From contig OX352774.1 in assembly GCA_947095535.1 (NCBI GenBank), positions 214,880,965-214,944,964 on the forward strand: 64,000 bases of DNA, read 5' to 3'. A model generated the notes under the pieces. It ran no database searches, was not told the origin of the DNA, and worked only from the letters and a program-made list of their open reading frames with translations. Position numbers and translations under genes: made by a program. Positions 25,557 through 36,901 of this stretch are shown piece after piece. Source of the stretch: Poecilobothrus nobilitatus (lineage: Eukaryota > Arthropoda > Insecta > Diptera > Dolichopodidae). Within the stretch, counting starts at the first letter, position 1. Each line of letters opens with the position of its first letter.

Positions 25557-25801
25557 CATCCAGCCATTGGTGCAGTGGTTGAGACACCGCTTCTCATTCA
25601 TAAGGGAATGAGAGGTCTCCGGTTCGATTCCCGGCTGGGTATAATAATTATAATATAAAAAAAAAATATTCATATATTGCAATATATAAATACTTAAATA
25701 TATCACATAATATCTCGTACACCCCACATTCCTACCAGGAAACAAGGGTTATAGCTACCTGGCACATTTATGTACCACGGTAACTGTATATAAATAAAAA
25801 A
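25557..25801 (+). mobile_element. SINE-C: tRNA-like head with 12-bp target duplication
   Basis: The head at 25558-25641 folds like a tRNA: acceptor arms ATCCAGC / GCTGGGT, D-arm with GGTGCAGTGGTTGAG (A box), a 7-bp hairpin CTCATTC / GAATGAG, and T-arm CCGGTTCGATTCCCGG (perfect box B). An A-rich linker and a body containing CCTACCAGGAAACAAGGG follow. ATAAATAATGCA flanks it at 25545-25556 and 25802-25813, which shows retroposition rather than a native tRNA gene. The minus-strand ORF (PGIEPETS) is a usual artefact of such heads. Confidence 0.85.
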
Positions 25802-25813
25802 ATAAATAATGCA

Positions 25814-28800
25814 AACGAATGTCTCCAGAAAAAACAACTTTTAATGGCTTTTTAAGTGCAAATAATTCTTTTGAAAACATTTTATTTACTTATTTTCTCC
25901 TTCCTTTCCAATACTTCTTTCAGTTATTTTGATCTTATTAAGTCTTTTAAGTAAGATCGATAGTTCTCCCTTCTTAACAGCATTATCTCTGAGAATTCTG
26001 GAAATGACTCGCCGGATAACTTGATCTATAAATAGAGTAAAAAAAGCTTGAAATATAAATAGCCTATCGAAGCAAACTGAAAGATTATATAAAAAACATT
26101 TGTATATTATATGACTGGAGTCCACAGACAAGATGGAGAGTCTCCATCATACCTTTCTCTTTTTAGCTTCTACACTGCATTTTGTAGATTGGTCATAGAC
26201 CCGTAACTATCGCCACGATTCTAGCAGTGTTTATAAGGAGTTCGAGTGTAGATAAGGAGTTTTTTTATTTTGTTCTTCATAGATAGTCAACTAGAATTTA
26301 GTTAAATTAATGCATAAACAAAAACTCTAAAATCCAGTTTCAAGAGAAGTATTAACTTTTAATAAATCTAGGATGAAATCGAATTTTATAAATATATCAA
26401 AAAAACTTTTCTATCAATGTTCATTAAAAAATGCTCTACAAATATTGTGAACAATCCGATCCACAACATCTGTTTGTATTGAAAACTTTTTGAACTGAAA
26501 TTTTAATTGAAAATTATTTCAATAAATATACAAATTCAATTATAATTTGTTGAAAGGTAATCATAAAAAATAATTCTTTACCTTTGTTTTTTTTTTGTTT
26601 TGTTTCTCCCATTAAATTGACATGTTGTCAAAACTTATAAATCCCTATTTTATATTTTTTTTTACAGTTCTTGCTAAAATTTAAGTCTAGACTTCCAAAA
26701 AAAAAAATTTACAAAAATAAACAAAGAAAAAAAGAAACAAAAAAAATATCCTCTTTTCTAAGAAGGAATATTATTAAAAAAAAAAAACAATAATAAAAAA
26801 ACAAAATTAAAATTGTATAGGATATAAAACACAGAAGAGTGTAATCATATGACACTGAACTACTTTGATTCATAGCAAGTTAAATTTTTTGGAAAATTTT
26901 TTAACTTTATAAAGGATTTTCTTTTATATTCATAAAAAAATTATAAGAAAAACAAACATTTTTTATTATAGTTCTTTTAAAACATTTAGTTTTTTTTTTT
27001 ATTTCATATTTACATTAAAAAATTTCTAGCACAATAAAAAAAAAATAAAATAAATTAAGACGAAACTTTACTTTTCAATGAAAAATTTTTTTTTTTATTA
27101 AAATATTAAAGAAGGTCAACTTATTTTGATTCATAGAAAGTTTTAAAGAATTTCATGAAAAAAACGTATATTCAAGCATACAATAAAATTAAAACATTCT
27201 TATTTAAATTAATTTTTTTAAAATCAAAATCAAAAAATCAACAAAGAAAATTTTTTTCCTATTAAAGACATCCTTGATCTATCCAATTAAGCAGTGAAAA
27301 ATTAATTAATTCAAAAAATTAAATTAAATTTTTACATCCCATTAAAGAAAAAATTATTAAACAACATCTTGTATTATACATTTAACAACCATTCAATGAA
27401 ATCTGTTTTTAAATCAAAGCATTTTGTCTTAAATATAAAAACAGTGGCCAATATTTGTTTCTGCTATTAAGTAAATGAAATTGTCCTACAGTGAAAAAAA
27501 AAAAAATTTTCTTAATTTGCGATAATTTTATAAAAATTAAATTTATTTAATAACTTTCTAAATTATCCTTTAATTTTTTTTTTTTTTTTAAGAATATTTT
27601 TAAAATTCGTTTAATAATACGTTCATATTTACATCTAAATTTTAAACAAACTGCCTTTACATGAAATTCTGAAAATAACTTGTTAAATAAATTTGACCTG
27701 ACTACACTTTACAACTTATTAAGCCCTTAAAAGCAACTAAAATAAACATGGAAAGAGGAAACAGAAAATAAGATCAACAATATCCTTTAATTTTAAGATT
27801 TTCCCCTCCTTTTAATTTTCAAAATTTCTTTCACAACAGATGTATTAGAATTGGAAATTTTTCCAATAAAGTGAAAATTTTTAAAAAGGTGAAATGAATA
27901 TTTTTACTTTTATAGAATATTTTCGTCCTTTCATTCTTAATTTATATCTAATGATAATGGTTTGTGCGTTTATTCTTAAAATAAATTTTTAAGAATTTTA
28001 ATTCAGAAAAATTTTTTTGGACACCATGTTTCATAGCAATTAATAATGGCTTCTTTAGGTGATAATGAATTTAATATGAAATAAATTTCTTCTGTTATAT
28101 TTTTACGAAATTTTTAAGAAATTCTTTTTTTTAAATATCCAATTTGTTTTTTGTAATTAAATGACAGAGTATTGAATTAAGTTTTTTATGTAAATGAATA
28201 ATTTTACATAAAAAATTACATTTTTTAGAAAAGAAAAATTATAAATTTAAAATGTCCTTTGTTGTTAAAATTACATCAAGTGATTGCTACGGATTTATGT
28301 GCCTAAAAATATGCAAGAAAAAGGAACAAATTTTAAACTTTTCAGTTTTTACAATTTTTTTACACTATTTTGAAATGCTAACTCTGGCTTCCTTTTAATT
28401 GTCAAATAAATCTTAACTTAATTAATATTAAACAGTAAAAATAAAAACTTTAAAATACATTATAAGTTTTATATTAAGCAGAATGCCAGAATCTTATTTG
28501 AATATAAAATTGCAAAAACTGTTTTACATTCTATTTATAAATTATCCTTATTACCATATATTTATAAATTATCCTTATATTACATTCTATTTATAAATTA
28601 TCCTTATAGTATATAAAACTATAAAAATGAAATACAAAGTAATAATAGATAAAGAAAAAAGTTAAACAAACAAAATGGAACCCAATACTAAAAACTAAAT
28701 AAATATTTATGAAATATTGACGGGCAGGCTATTAAGTAATTACCTAAAAAGGAAATAAAATGAAATAGAACGAAGAGAAAAAAATTTTAAAAGAAATACA

Positions 28801-29189
28801 GCAGTACAGCACGTTTTAATTAGGAAAAAATTTTTTTTATAGAAAGTATGATTAATTTCAATACAGTTCTAAATAAATGAGAAGCTTAAATGATCTTAAA
28901 AGGTATTTGAAGGAATTGAAAAAATATTATAGTATATTAATGCTGAAAAAATTGAAAAAAAAAGTTTTAAGTTTTTAATAATTTTATTGAATTTTTAGCT
29001 TAAAATTATATCCTTATGGACAAAAAAAAAATAAATAAAAACAATTTATATAAATAGATATTTGAATTTAAAGTATTACATTGATTTTTGATAATTGAAA
29101 TATTTTTGTTTTTTAATTGCTTTTAGTTTAGATATTTTATTTTTATGATTACATAATAATGATAAATATAATTTTATTATATAAATATG
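25814..29189. other. A/T-rich; unassigned 81-codon frame at 25886-26131
   Basis: The minus-strand frame 26131-25886 has mixed composition (VIRRVISRILRDNAVKKGEL) but no recognisable family; it may be chance. The rest is A/T-rich with the small tandem repeat at 28532. Confidence 0.4.
28532..28617. repeat. Three tandem copies of a 27-29 bp unit
   Basis: TATTTATAAATTATCCTTAT occurs at 28532, 28559 and 28588 with variable short linkers. Confidence 0.9.
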
Positions 29190-29295
29190 ACATGAAAATT
29201 GCGCAGCCTTTCCTTTCCATGTGTGACTGAAGATGTCGTAAGGGGAGTTATTCTTACGACTTGTCTCCACATCATTCGAACCCACTGATTATTGA
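29190..29295 (-). mobile_element. SINE-A copy 4 (reverse), head truncated
   Basis: GCGCAGCCTTTCCTTTCCAT, GATGTCGTAAGGGGAGTTAT and CATTCGAACCCACTG match the body and box B; the A-box end is missing. The ORF over it is not coding. Confidence 0.75.
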
Positions 29296-30687
29296 TCAAA
29301 ATAAGTACATATTTTTGATCTCATCTAATATATCTTTTACCAAAGTTCATAAAATATTCAAAAAATAATTTTTCCAAATAACTAGCTTTATTTGATTAAG
29401 TTCTTCAAGTTAATGCAATCATTTGAGGAGTGATGTCAATTATTGTTGATGTCATTGTTTTTGAAAAAGTTGAAATTTCATTCCTGAACAAAACTGAAAA
29501 CTCAGTCTTTCCTGATGATTTTTTACATTAGGGATTATATTTAAAATGTTTCTTTACTGAAGCACTATCTATCAAATTTACGAACGTGTCCTAACTAATA
29601 AAAATCTAATAATTTATTCATTTTCTTTGTGATTATAATCAAAAATAATATTGAATATTACACTGAATAACTGAATAAAATATACGACTTTTGGTGACAT
29701 TCTAATCCCTAAATAAAGAAATTACTATTATAAGGCTTCTAATAGTCAACAACCATTATTAACACGTTCACTGTTACAGCAGTTTTGATAGATTTACCGT
29801 GAAGCCAACCGAACAAATCATAAACTACTCAGACACAAAAATGTGTCATGAATTACTAAAAACTATATTTAAATTCAAATATGCTTTTCAAAAATATTCA
29901 ATAAAATTATGGCAATGAATTTTTTACTGAAGTTTTGGCACATATAAGTAAAAATCAGAACCATTCATATAGAACTCTGTGTTACATATATGTGATGCTT
30001 ATCGGTAACTATCAATATTTGTCTAATTATCATTTCAACTTTTAATGAAAATTTAAATTAAATATTAAATTTTTTAATTGTTTTTTCCTAGTTCTAAATC
30101 AATTAAAACTAAATGATTTAAAATATTTAATCAAGGATTATATTAACTTTCTTATTTAAAAGTTTTCCATAAAATCAAATCAATTTCAAATCAATCAAAT
30201 TGTTCACTTATTCTGTTATAATAATATTTTTAAAATTTAATACTTTAGGAAATCACCTAATTTTCATCAGTGTATTACCACATTATTGTAAAATTGAAAA
30301 AAAAAAAAACACTAAATATTTTCAATTTCCTCTTTAGTTTATCCTAAGATTTTTCTTCATAAATTTATTTTTAACACGTACATTTCCCATTATCCATCTA
30401 ATAAAAACTAATTATGAAAAACAAAATATGAAAAATTTAGAAAAGCAGAAAAAAACTGATTGTTTTCTCTTAAAATAAAAGTAAGATAACTTTTAAATTG
30501 TTTCTGACCCTCCTCTCTTCTCCGGAAGAAGCAAATAAAGTAAAAGAAAAAATCTTTTTAAAGTTTTAAAAATTGCACATAACTTAAAAAAAAAATACTC
30601 GAAACTTGTTTTTTTTTTTTAATTTAATGTCAAGTCTCAAAATTAAAAACTTTTCCGATAAATTTTTTTTTTTTTTTCATAAACAAA
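29296..30687. other. A/T-rich, no gene
   Basis: No coding or repeat signature seen. Confidence 0.55.
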
Positions 30688-31113
30688 AAAAAATCAGCTA
30701 TCTCCACCACAGGACCGACCGCCACTACACAAACAGTACAATGCCAACATTTATAGATTTTTTACATAATAATTTATATCAAAGCAAAATAACTTCTAAT
30801 AATTTAATAACATTTTGTTTTATTCAATAAAAATAATTATATGCAATGAAATCGTAAAAATATATGTACATTCATTCATACATCCATTTATTATTATTAT
30901 TATTGTACTGTAGATACATGTTTTTTTTTTCATTCAAAAAATAATAAAAACTGTAAACAAATACAAAACAAACATAAGATTAACAAAAATTTTACCGTTT
31001 TAATTTTATGTCATCAACAAATGAATAATATGCATTGGCATAGATATAAGTACATACATATGTATGTATAAAAATTTTTAGAGATATAAAAAAAAAACAA
31101 AAAAAAATTGTTC
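30688..31113. repeat. Inverted duplicate, copy 2
   Basis: Reverse-oriented partner of 2178-2619, about 28 kb away, starting ATCAGCTATCTCCACCACAG. Identity looks high in the first 150 bp and lower beyond. The 74-codon frame crossing it is not a gene. Confidence 0.8.
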
Positions 31114-31189
31114 ATATAAATTCATATGGTGTGTTACGTATGAAATTTAGACTTAGAAAAAAAATTAAATAAAAGTTAAAGTTAGTCGG

Positions 31190-31610
31190 ATTAAAAAATG
31201 TTCTATGGCAAAGTTGTTCCTCTTTACTTGTGTAACAACTTTTTCTTAATAATTTTTCTCACAAAATTTTTCTGTTACGAAATATTCGAAAAAACTTAAA
31301 AAGTACACTAGTAAACTACCACTTGCGGTTGTCCTATTTGCTCCAAAAGCTTATCAATCCGAGATATTTACGTCAAAACCTTAAATATGAAATTTCAAAA
31401 AATTCCGCTCAGTCGTTTAAGCCTTGCACGTGCCCACAGACATACCCGCACACACACACACACACAGACGGACATCATGCTAAAAATTTTTTTACAGCCT
31501 TCTCCACACCGGAGTAGTGCATTTTTGCGAAAATCTCTGGTACAAATTTTTAGTATGAAAACAATACCTACCTTATACATTAATGTATGCGGTCGGTAAT
31601 AATAATTCCA
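31190..31610. repeat. Decayed repeat with a (CA)n core and GACGGACATCATGC
   Basis: Better base balance than the surroundings, with ATTCCGCTCAGTCGTTTAAG, a CA run at 31449-31466 and ACGGACATCATGCTAAAA. It reads like non-coding transposon sequence. Three overlapping short ORFs here come from the CA run and are not genes. Confidence 0.45.
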
Positions 31611-33090
31611 ATAAGTTTTGAAAAAAGAAAAATCGATTAAAATTCAAAAAGAGAAAAAAATTGATGTATTTTTTTTTTTTTTGAGAAAACTTTCATATAA
31701 AATTGAAGAAGTACCATCAGATCTACAGAAAAAAAGAAAAACTTGTAAAACTAAAAGAAAGTTTTTCTATTTATTTTCAAAGCTTTAGGTATTGTGGTAT
31801 TGCACAATTGCACCAGATTGGTTTAGTAAAAATGTATCTTTTTAATAATTTATTCTGATTAACAATTTTAAAAGATTTTCTATGAAATTTATTTAAAATT
31901 GATTTTGGTTGTGTTTATATGGCGAAAAATGTTAACCATAATTCAAGTAAAAATTATTTAGACTTTAAATTATTAAAATTTACGGAAATAAATTCTTTTT
32001 ATCGTTATTAGGCTACAGTTTTTGAATTTATCTCCTATCAACTATATCAAAAAGTCACGAAACTTCAAAAAAGAACTAATAAATGATTGATGTATATAAA
32101 GAATGGTGCGTTTATGGTTGTAAAATTATTAATTAATGTTAGCCTATACATCAAATTTTGACGAAAAATTAAAAAAATAATTTGATAAAAAGAACTGAAA
32201 CCGCGAAATTCCTTTAGTGGATTAAATTACATGTTTTTAGTACATATACACCTGAAAACATTTAATTTTGGTCGGTTACGTGATACGAAATGATTTATAA
32301 ACTTCAAAAATAAAACATTTTCATAAAATAGAAAATTTGGGAATACATAAAGTTATATTCGGAGATTATTTTAGATCATCTGCATTGAAATAAGAAAAAC
32401 TATAAGAAGTTGTTAGATAGTTTTAGAAGTTCTTAAAATGTACTCTTACAAAATTTTAATTTTCGAAAAATTCAAAATAAATTTTATCATCCTTCAGAAA
32501 TTTTAAATTTTATCAAATCAAATACTGAAATTTTACAATTTCAATTTGTTATCATTTTCTTTAATCCTTTCTATCTATATAGAAACTTTATAAACTTTTT
32601 AAAAATTTTTACTTCTTATTTTTTAAATTTCATGTTGTACCTGTATCAGGTAACTATACCAAGGTATAGAAATGGATAAAAAAAAAGAAATTGAAAACTA
32701 AAGTTTGAGGGAAATTTTAAATAGTTTTCAAGGTAAATGAATTTTAAAAAAAAAAAAAAAAAAGATTAGAATAAAATCATAAAAAACATTAAAATTGAAA
32801 GTGTTAAAATTTAATGTGTCCTTTTACAATTAATTGAAGTGAAAAAATATTTTTATTGCGATTTTTATATAAAATTTCCTTTTCGTTTAATTTTTCTGCT
32901 CTAAAAATTTTATTAATTTTCAATAAATATTTTTACTATTATTGTAGTAAGAATGAGTTCACATAATTTCATAAAAAAAATATGATAAAGAGAATAGAAG
33001 AAATCTAATGAACAAAGATATAAACGTTTACTTGTGAACGTTTAAAGATTGAAAATAATTTAAAATAAAAGTAATTTTTTTAGAGAATGC
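31611..33090. other. A/T-rich, no gene
   Basis: A-run at 32748-32763; no ORF or element ends recognised. Confidence 0.6.
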
Positions 33091-33103
33091 ATGACTCTAC
33101 GGT

Positions 33104-33283
33104 TGGGGCCTCGGTGTTCTAGTGAGTAAGAGCGTATAAAATACGCTGTAAACACCGAAGAAGTGTTGTTCAAATCCCACACACGTCGTAAGAGCTATAC
33201 CCCCCTTACGACATTTTTAGTCATGCCTGAACAGGATAGGCTTTATAATTTCCTGTCCTGCAAAGAAATGCAATAAAAACAAA
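33104..33283 (+). mobile_element. SINE-A copy 5 (forward) with target duplication
   Basis: TGGGGCCTCGGTGTTCTAGT through CTGAACAGGATAGGC to AATGCAATAAAAACAAA. It is flanked by ATGACTCTACGGT (33091-33103) and ATGGCTCTACGGT (33284-33296), one mismatch in 13. Confidence 0.88.
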
Positions 33284-33754
33284 ATGGCTCTACGGTAAGT
33301 TTCAAAACAAGTTCATTTCTCAAAGCTGAATTTATCCTTATTTATACCTGTTGTATTATGAAAACATTTAGCAGGACCTTTGTTTAAAATTTTCCTATGA
33401 TTCTATAAACCTTAATATATAAGAACGAAAAAGTTGCATCTGCTACATCTTCATCTTCTTTAGGTTGGGTCAGAATACTTACAGTTCTATCTTTTATAGT
33501 TATCTTTTTTAAAAATTTTTTGTTCTTCATTTACAAATTTCACATTTTTTAACACAAAAAAGTATTAATACTTATTTTGGTGATAAATACAATTCTTTTC
33601 AAGAGTTTTTCCATATCACAAAATAAAAATTAGTTAAAAACTAATGTACCTTACTTCCACATAATTTATTCTTTAAATTTATTTCTGTAAGGTACCTTAA
33701 GTTGTTAAGTTGTTAAATGTTTTTTTTTACTTTATTTTGGTTTCTCCACCTAAT

Positions 33755-33915
33755 GTGACGAGGAAATAAACCAGTCTTTTTTTTTCAAGTGTGGTTGCAA
33801 TCCAAATTATATTTTTATACAATATTTTGACCTGACCAGAGTTTAAACCAAAAATCATGCGCCTGAGAAATCGGTGATTTACGCAATGCGTTCTTGATTA
33901 GACGTTATTTACATT
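33755..33915 (-). mobile_element. Old tRNA-SINE remnant (reverse)
   Basis: GGAAATAAACCAGTC, CAAGTGTGGTTGCAATCC and the box-B-like AGTTTAAACC followed by CGGTGATTTACGCAATGCG resemble a decayed SINE in the SINE-A layout. Family assignment is uncertain. Confidence 0.35.
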
Positions 33916-34613
33916 TAAACTCAATAATCGCAAAAAAATGAAACAAAAGTGGCAAAAAAAATTGGAAAAGAATTTTCCGAATTTTCTTCTAATATTTTGT
34001 TTTTTTTTTTTTTCGATTTAATTTCATATCCATGAGAAGACAGTGAATTTAACAAATGTCAGTAAAATAGTTAAATAAAGATGAAAATTTAAATTAAAAT
34101 TTTTTTTATCTAAATATTCAGTATGTTTGTTAAATAAAGGATATGTGTTTTTTTCTTACATACATATTATATAATACCAGAAAACAAGGATTTTAAAAAG
34201 GTAAAAGAATCAATTTGAAAGGAATTAAATCAGATCAAATTTTAGTAAAATATAGTTATTATGAAAGAAAATTCTACTAAGTATTTCTGAATACTATTCA
34301 ATATGAATAATATTCAATTATGGTCGGAGATTAGAATAAACAAAATGGCCAGTTTAAAGAAAAAGCAATATGTATTAATAGAATCTAACTTATAACTATA
34401 CCCGAAGTTTAAATATAATTTTAGTTTTATCCTTATAGGAAGATTGTAATATTCAGAAAACATTATATTCATGAAATCTTAGTAATCTTTTGATCGTAAC
34501 GTAGTAAAATTTGTTTTTCTTTCTTTTCTTGAAGCCACCCAATTATAGCAAATTGTCAGACATTAGTTTCTGCGTCCTTATATAAACCACGAATAGATGT
34601 TTAATCATTTTAT

Positions 34614-34700
34614 CTGACTCATGGCACAGTGGTTAAGCCGTCAACCTTTCAATCGAAGGGACTTGGGTTTAAACCCCGGTCAGGTCATAAATAAAAAAAA
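34614..34700 (+). mobile_element. SINE-D: tRNA-derived head
   Basis: CATGGCACAGTGGTTAAGCC is a near-consensus A box and GGGTTTAAACCCC a box B, with a CCTT / AAGG stem between. A short A-rich stretch, then (TAA)n follows. The acceptor stem pairs only partly, so a working tRNA is unlikely. The body may extend to about 34890. Confidence 0.65.
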
Positions 34701-34747
34701 TATGTAGTACTTTTATCGTAATAATTTATATCGTATAATTAATGGTA

Positions 34748-34805
34748 GTAATAATAATAATAATAATAACAATAATAATAATAATAATAGTAATAATAAT
34801 AATAA
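34748..34805. repeat. (TAA)n microsatellite
   Basis: About 58 bp of TAA units with a few substitutions, just behind the SINE-D head; probably grown from its tail. Confidence 0.9.
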
Positions 34806-34901
34806 CAGCTGCTACAGGGGAGCTATCTTTGGTTATATCATGCAAGTAAGGTGTTATATACTGTTGCACGTTGTAATCCACTGGTGGCCCTGACTCTGTA
34901 G

Positions 34902-35120
34902 TATATCCATTTTAACAGAAAACTCACCCAAAAACAAATACTAAATGTACCAAAAAAAACAAGAATCAATGTAAAAGCGTTTTTTTTTTTTCTATTTTGT
35001 TTTCTCAAATATGAAATTTTCCCTAATGCTTGGTTTTTAAAGTGGTCTTAAAGAACAACCTAAAAAAAAAAACAAGGCAGAATATAAACCAAAGGTATTT
35101 CTAAAGGCGTACATTTTCCA
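34902..35120. repeat. Direct duplication, left copy
   Basis: From TATATCCATTTTAACAGAAA through TCCCTAATGCTTGGTTTTTA to the FB head D; repeated about 1.18 kb downstream at 36086-36300 with few differences. It covers sequence outside the FB repeat, so this is a segmental copy. Confidence 0.85.
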
Positions 35121-35125
35121 AGACC
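35071..35125 (+). repeat. FB repeat copy D, head only
   Basis: AACAAGGCAGAATATAAACC and about 35 further bases of the family head, then unrelated sequence. Together with its upstream flank it is part of a direct duplication with copy E. Confidence 0.75.
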
Positions 35126-35318
35126 AAGAGGTTGTCTTCAATAATTACCTCATGTAGTAAGGTGTTATATACTACTACATGTCGTAACTGTTGTAACGGC
35201 TATAGTCACTGTTAGCAAAAATAGTAATAATAATAGGCAGATTCATTGTTTCCTTACAGTCACACTCCCAATTCGATGTTTCCGTATCCATTCCCTATCC
35301 TTTCCTATCCCTACTCCC

Positions 35319-35465
35319 TAGCCAATATACTGCGTTCGCAGGTAAGGGTTTCATTCCATTATATTGGCTAAAGGGGGAGGTGGGTTTAGTCAGTAAAAAT
35401 CCGCCACTACCAAGGGGAAAATTCTTGGTGTCTTTGGAAGATTCCCACCTCCCTTAGGAAAAAAA
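35319..35465. mobile_element. E element copy 2 with adjoining 11-bp hairpin
   Basis: GGGGAGGTGGG near 35374 and CCCACCTCCC near 35446 are inverted ends of a segment of about 90 bp that contains AGTCAGTAAAAATCCGCCAC. Just left is a hairpin with perfect arms TAGCCAATATA (35319-35329) and its complement (35360-35370). A CCTATCC-rich pyrimidine tract precedes it. Confidence 0.6.
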
Positions 35466-36085
35466 AATAAAATTTTCTATTGCTCATAATTTTTACATTA
35501 CATTGTTCACAATCAATATGAATTTTTAGAATTAAACCATTATTAAACATTTCTTTTGGCGCATTGGTGACCTAGAAAAACACACTAAAAAAAACAAAGT
35601 ATTTCATTTTCTTCGAGTATTATGAAAGGAAAGTCAAAGATGAAAATGATTTTATAATTTCAGAATCGAATGTAGAAAGTCAATTTAAAAGTAAGTTTTT
35701 TAGTGCAGGAAACAATACAGGTACATTAAAATCCTTGAAAAATAATAAATATTTACTATTGTAAGAAAATGAATAAAAACAAAAAAGTAAATATTTTTTT
35801 CCACAAAAACACAAAAAACAAAAACGAAAAAACACATTCCAAACAATGTTATCCTTTCTAGTACTTATTTGTTTCTTTTTTTTTCTGTTTTCAATTTCTT
35901 TATATTAAAATAAGTATTTCGACTTTTGGTATAATCTTTTACACCTGACCTAGAAAATTTTTTTTTTCCTATGTACTTATTATTAAAAATGAAGAAACCG
36001 CTTTTTCTTTCTTAAAAATTTTCTGTGTCATTTTAACTGATATATGATTCATAGGAATGGAAAAAAAAAGTGGTAAGGAAGTTTC

Positions 36086-36300
36086 TATATCCGTTTTAAC
36101 AGAAAACTCATCCAAAAACAAATACTAAATGTACCAAAGAAAACAAAAAACAATGTAAAAACTTTTTCTCTATTTTGTTTTCTCAAATATGAAGTTTTCC
36201 CTAATGCTTGGTTTTTAAAGTGGTCTTAAAGAACAACCTAAGAAAAAAAAAACGAGGCAGAATGTAAACCAAAGGTTTTTCTGAAGGCGTACATTTTCCA
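36086..36300. repeat. Direct duplication, right copy
   Basis: Partner of 34902-35120, leading into the full-length FB copy E. Confidence 0.85.
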
Positions 36301-36901
36301 TAGGCAATGAAAACAAATAAGAATTGTGACTTTCACCAAAGTTTCTACATTTCCTTCCATTTTTATATGTATGAAAAATTGTGAAAAATCCAAAAAAAAG
36401 TGTTTCCTCAATTTTAAGGAAATCCTGCTTAGAAAAGGTCTTAACACATGTAAAAAGATAATGTTGTACTGTAATTTTTATATATTACCTTAGACAAATT
36501 TGGTGAATCTTAATATTTCAAATTGTAAATTTGGCGTTTCCAGATTGATTATATACCTTATAGAAATTGTAACATTTTAAATATAGGGCTTTTCCGAAGG
36601 TAAACTGTAGATAGGGCTACAGAAAAAGTTACTCCATCTTATGCTCTCTTATCAAATTTTAGGAATGTATCGTCCTACAACATTACTTGGACTCTTCAAT
36701 AGGCTTTATAATGCTGTATTCTTTGGACAACTCCTGGTTTAAAATTTTCGATTAGATTTCTTTAAAAAAAAAAAAAAAACGCTACTTTTTATTGCTCTAT
36801 TTCAAACTGTGTGAAAATTCTGTAAACACCCGAACAATCGGATGGACAGTACAGAGTGACAGTAATAGGCAAATTTTTTCACATGAAAATGTGCTAAAAA
36901 A
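36251..36901 (+). repeat. FB repeat copy E (forward), head and tail present
   Basis: Starts AACGAGGCAGAATGTAAACC and ends GAAAATGTGCTAAAAA. The tail block is GGATGGACAGTACAGAGTGA. Internal sequence is shortened and diverged. The minus-strand 69-codon frame across its head is not a gene. Confidence 0.8.

Larger units (their letters stand above)
34836..35190. repeat. Repeated AAGGTGTTATATACT blocks, one within a perfect hairpin
   Basis: GTAAGGTGTTATATACT occurs at about 34847 and about 35157. The second sits in a hairpin with arms CATGTAGTA and TACTACATG. Between them lie the start of a direct duplication and the FB head D. Confidence 0.6.

Noticed and set aside
25558..25641. Genuine tRNA gene
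   Set aside because: Flanked by a 12-bp target duplication, followed by a SINE body, and the middle stem is not a normal anticodon arm.
25518..25745. 75-codon minus-strand ORF with PGIEPETS
   Set aside because: Antisense reading of the SINE-C tRNA-like head.
31323..31599. Three overlapping ORFs of 61-70 codons
   Set aside because: Produced by the CA run and repeat sequence on both strands; no family.
34614..34687. Genuine tRNA gene
   Set aside because: Poor acceptor pairing and an A-rich/(TAA)n tail; a SINE head fits better.
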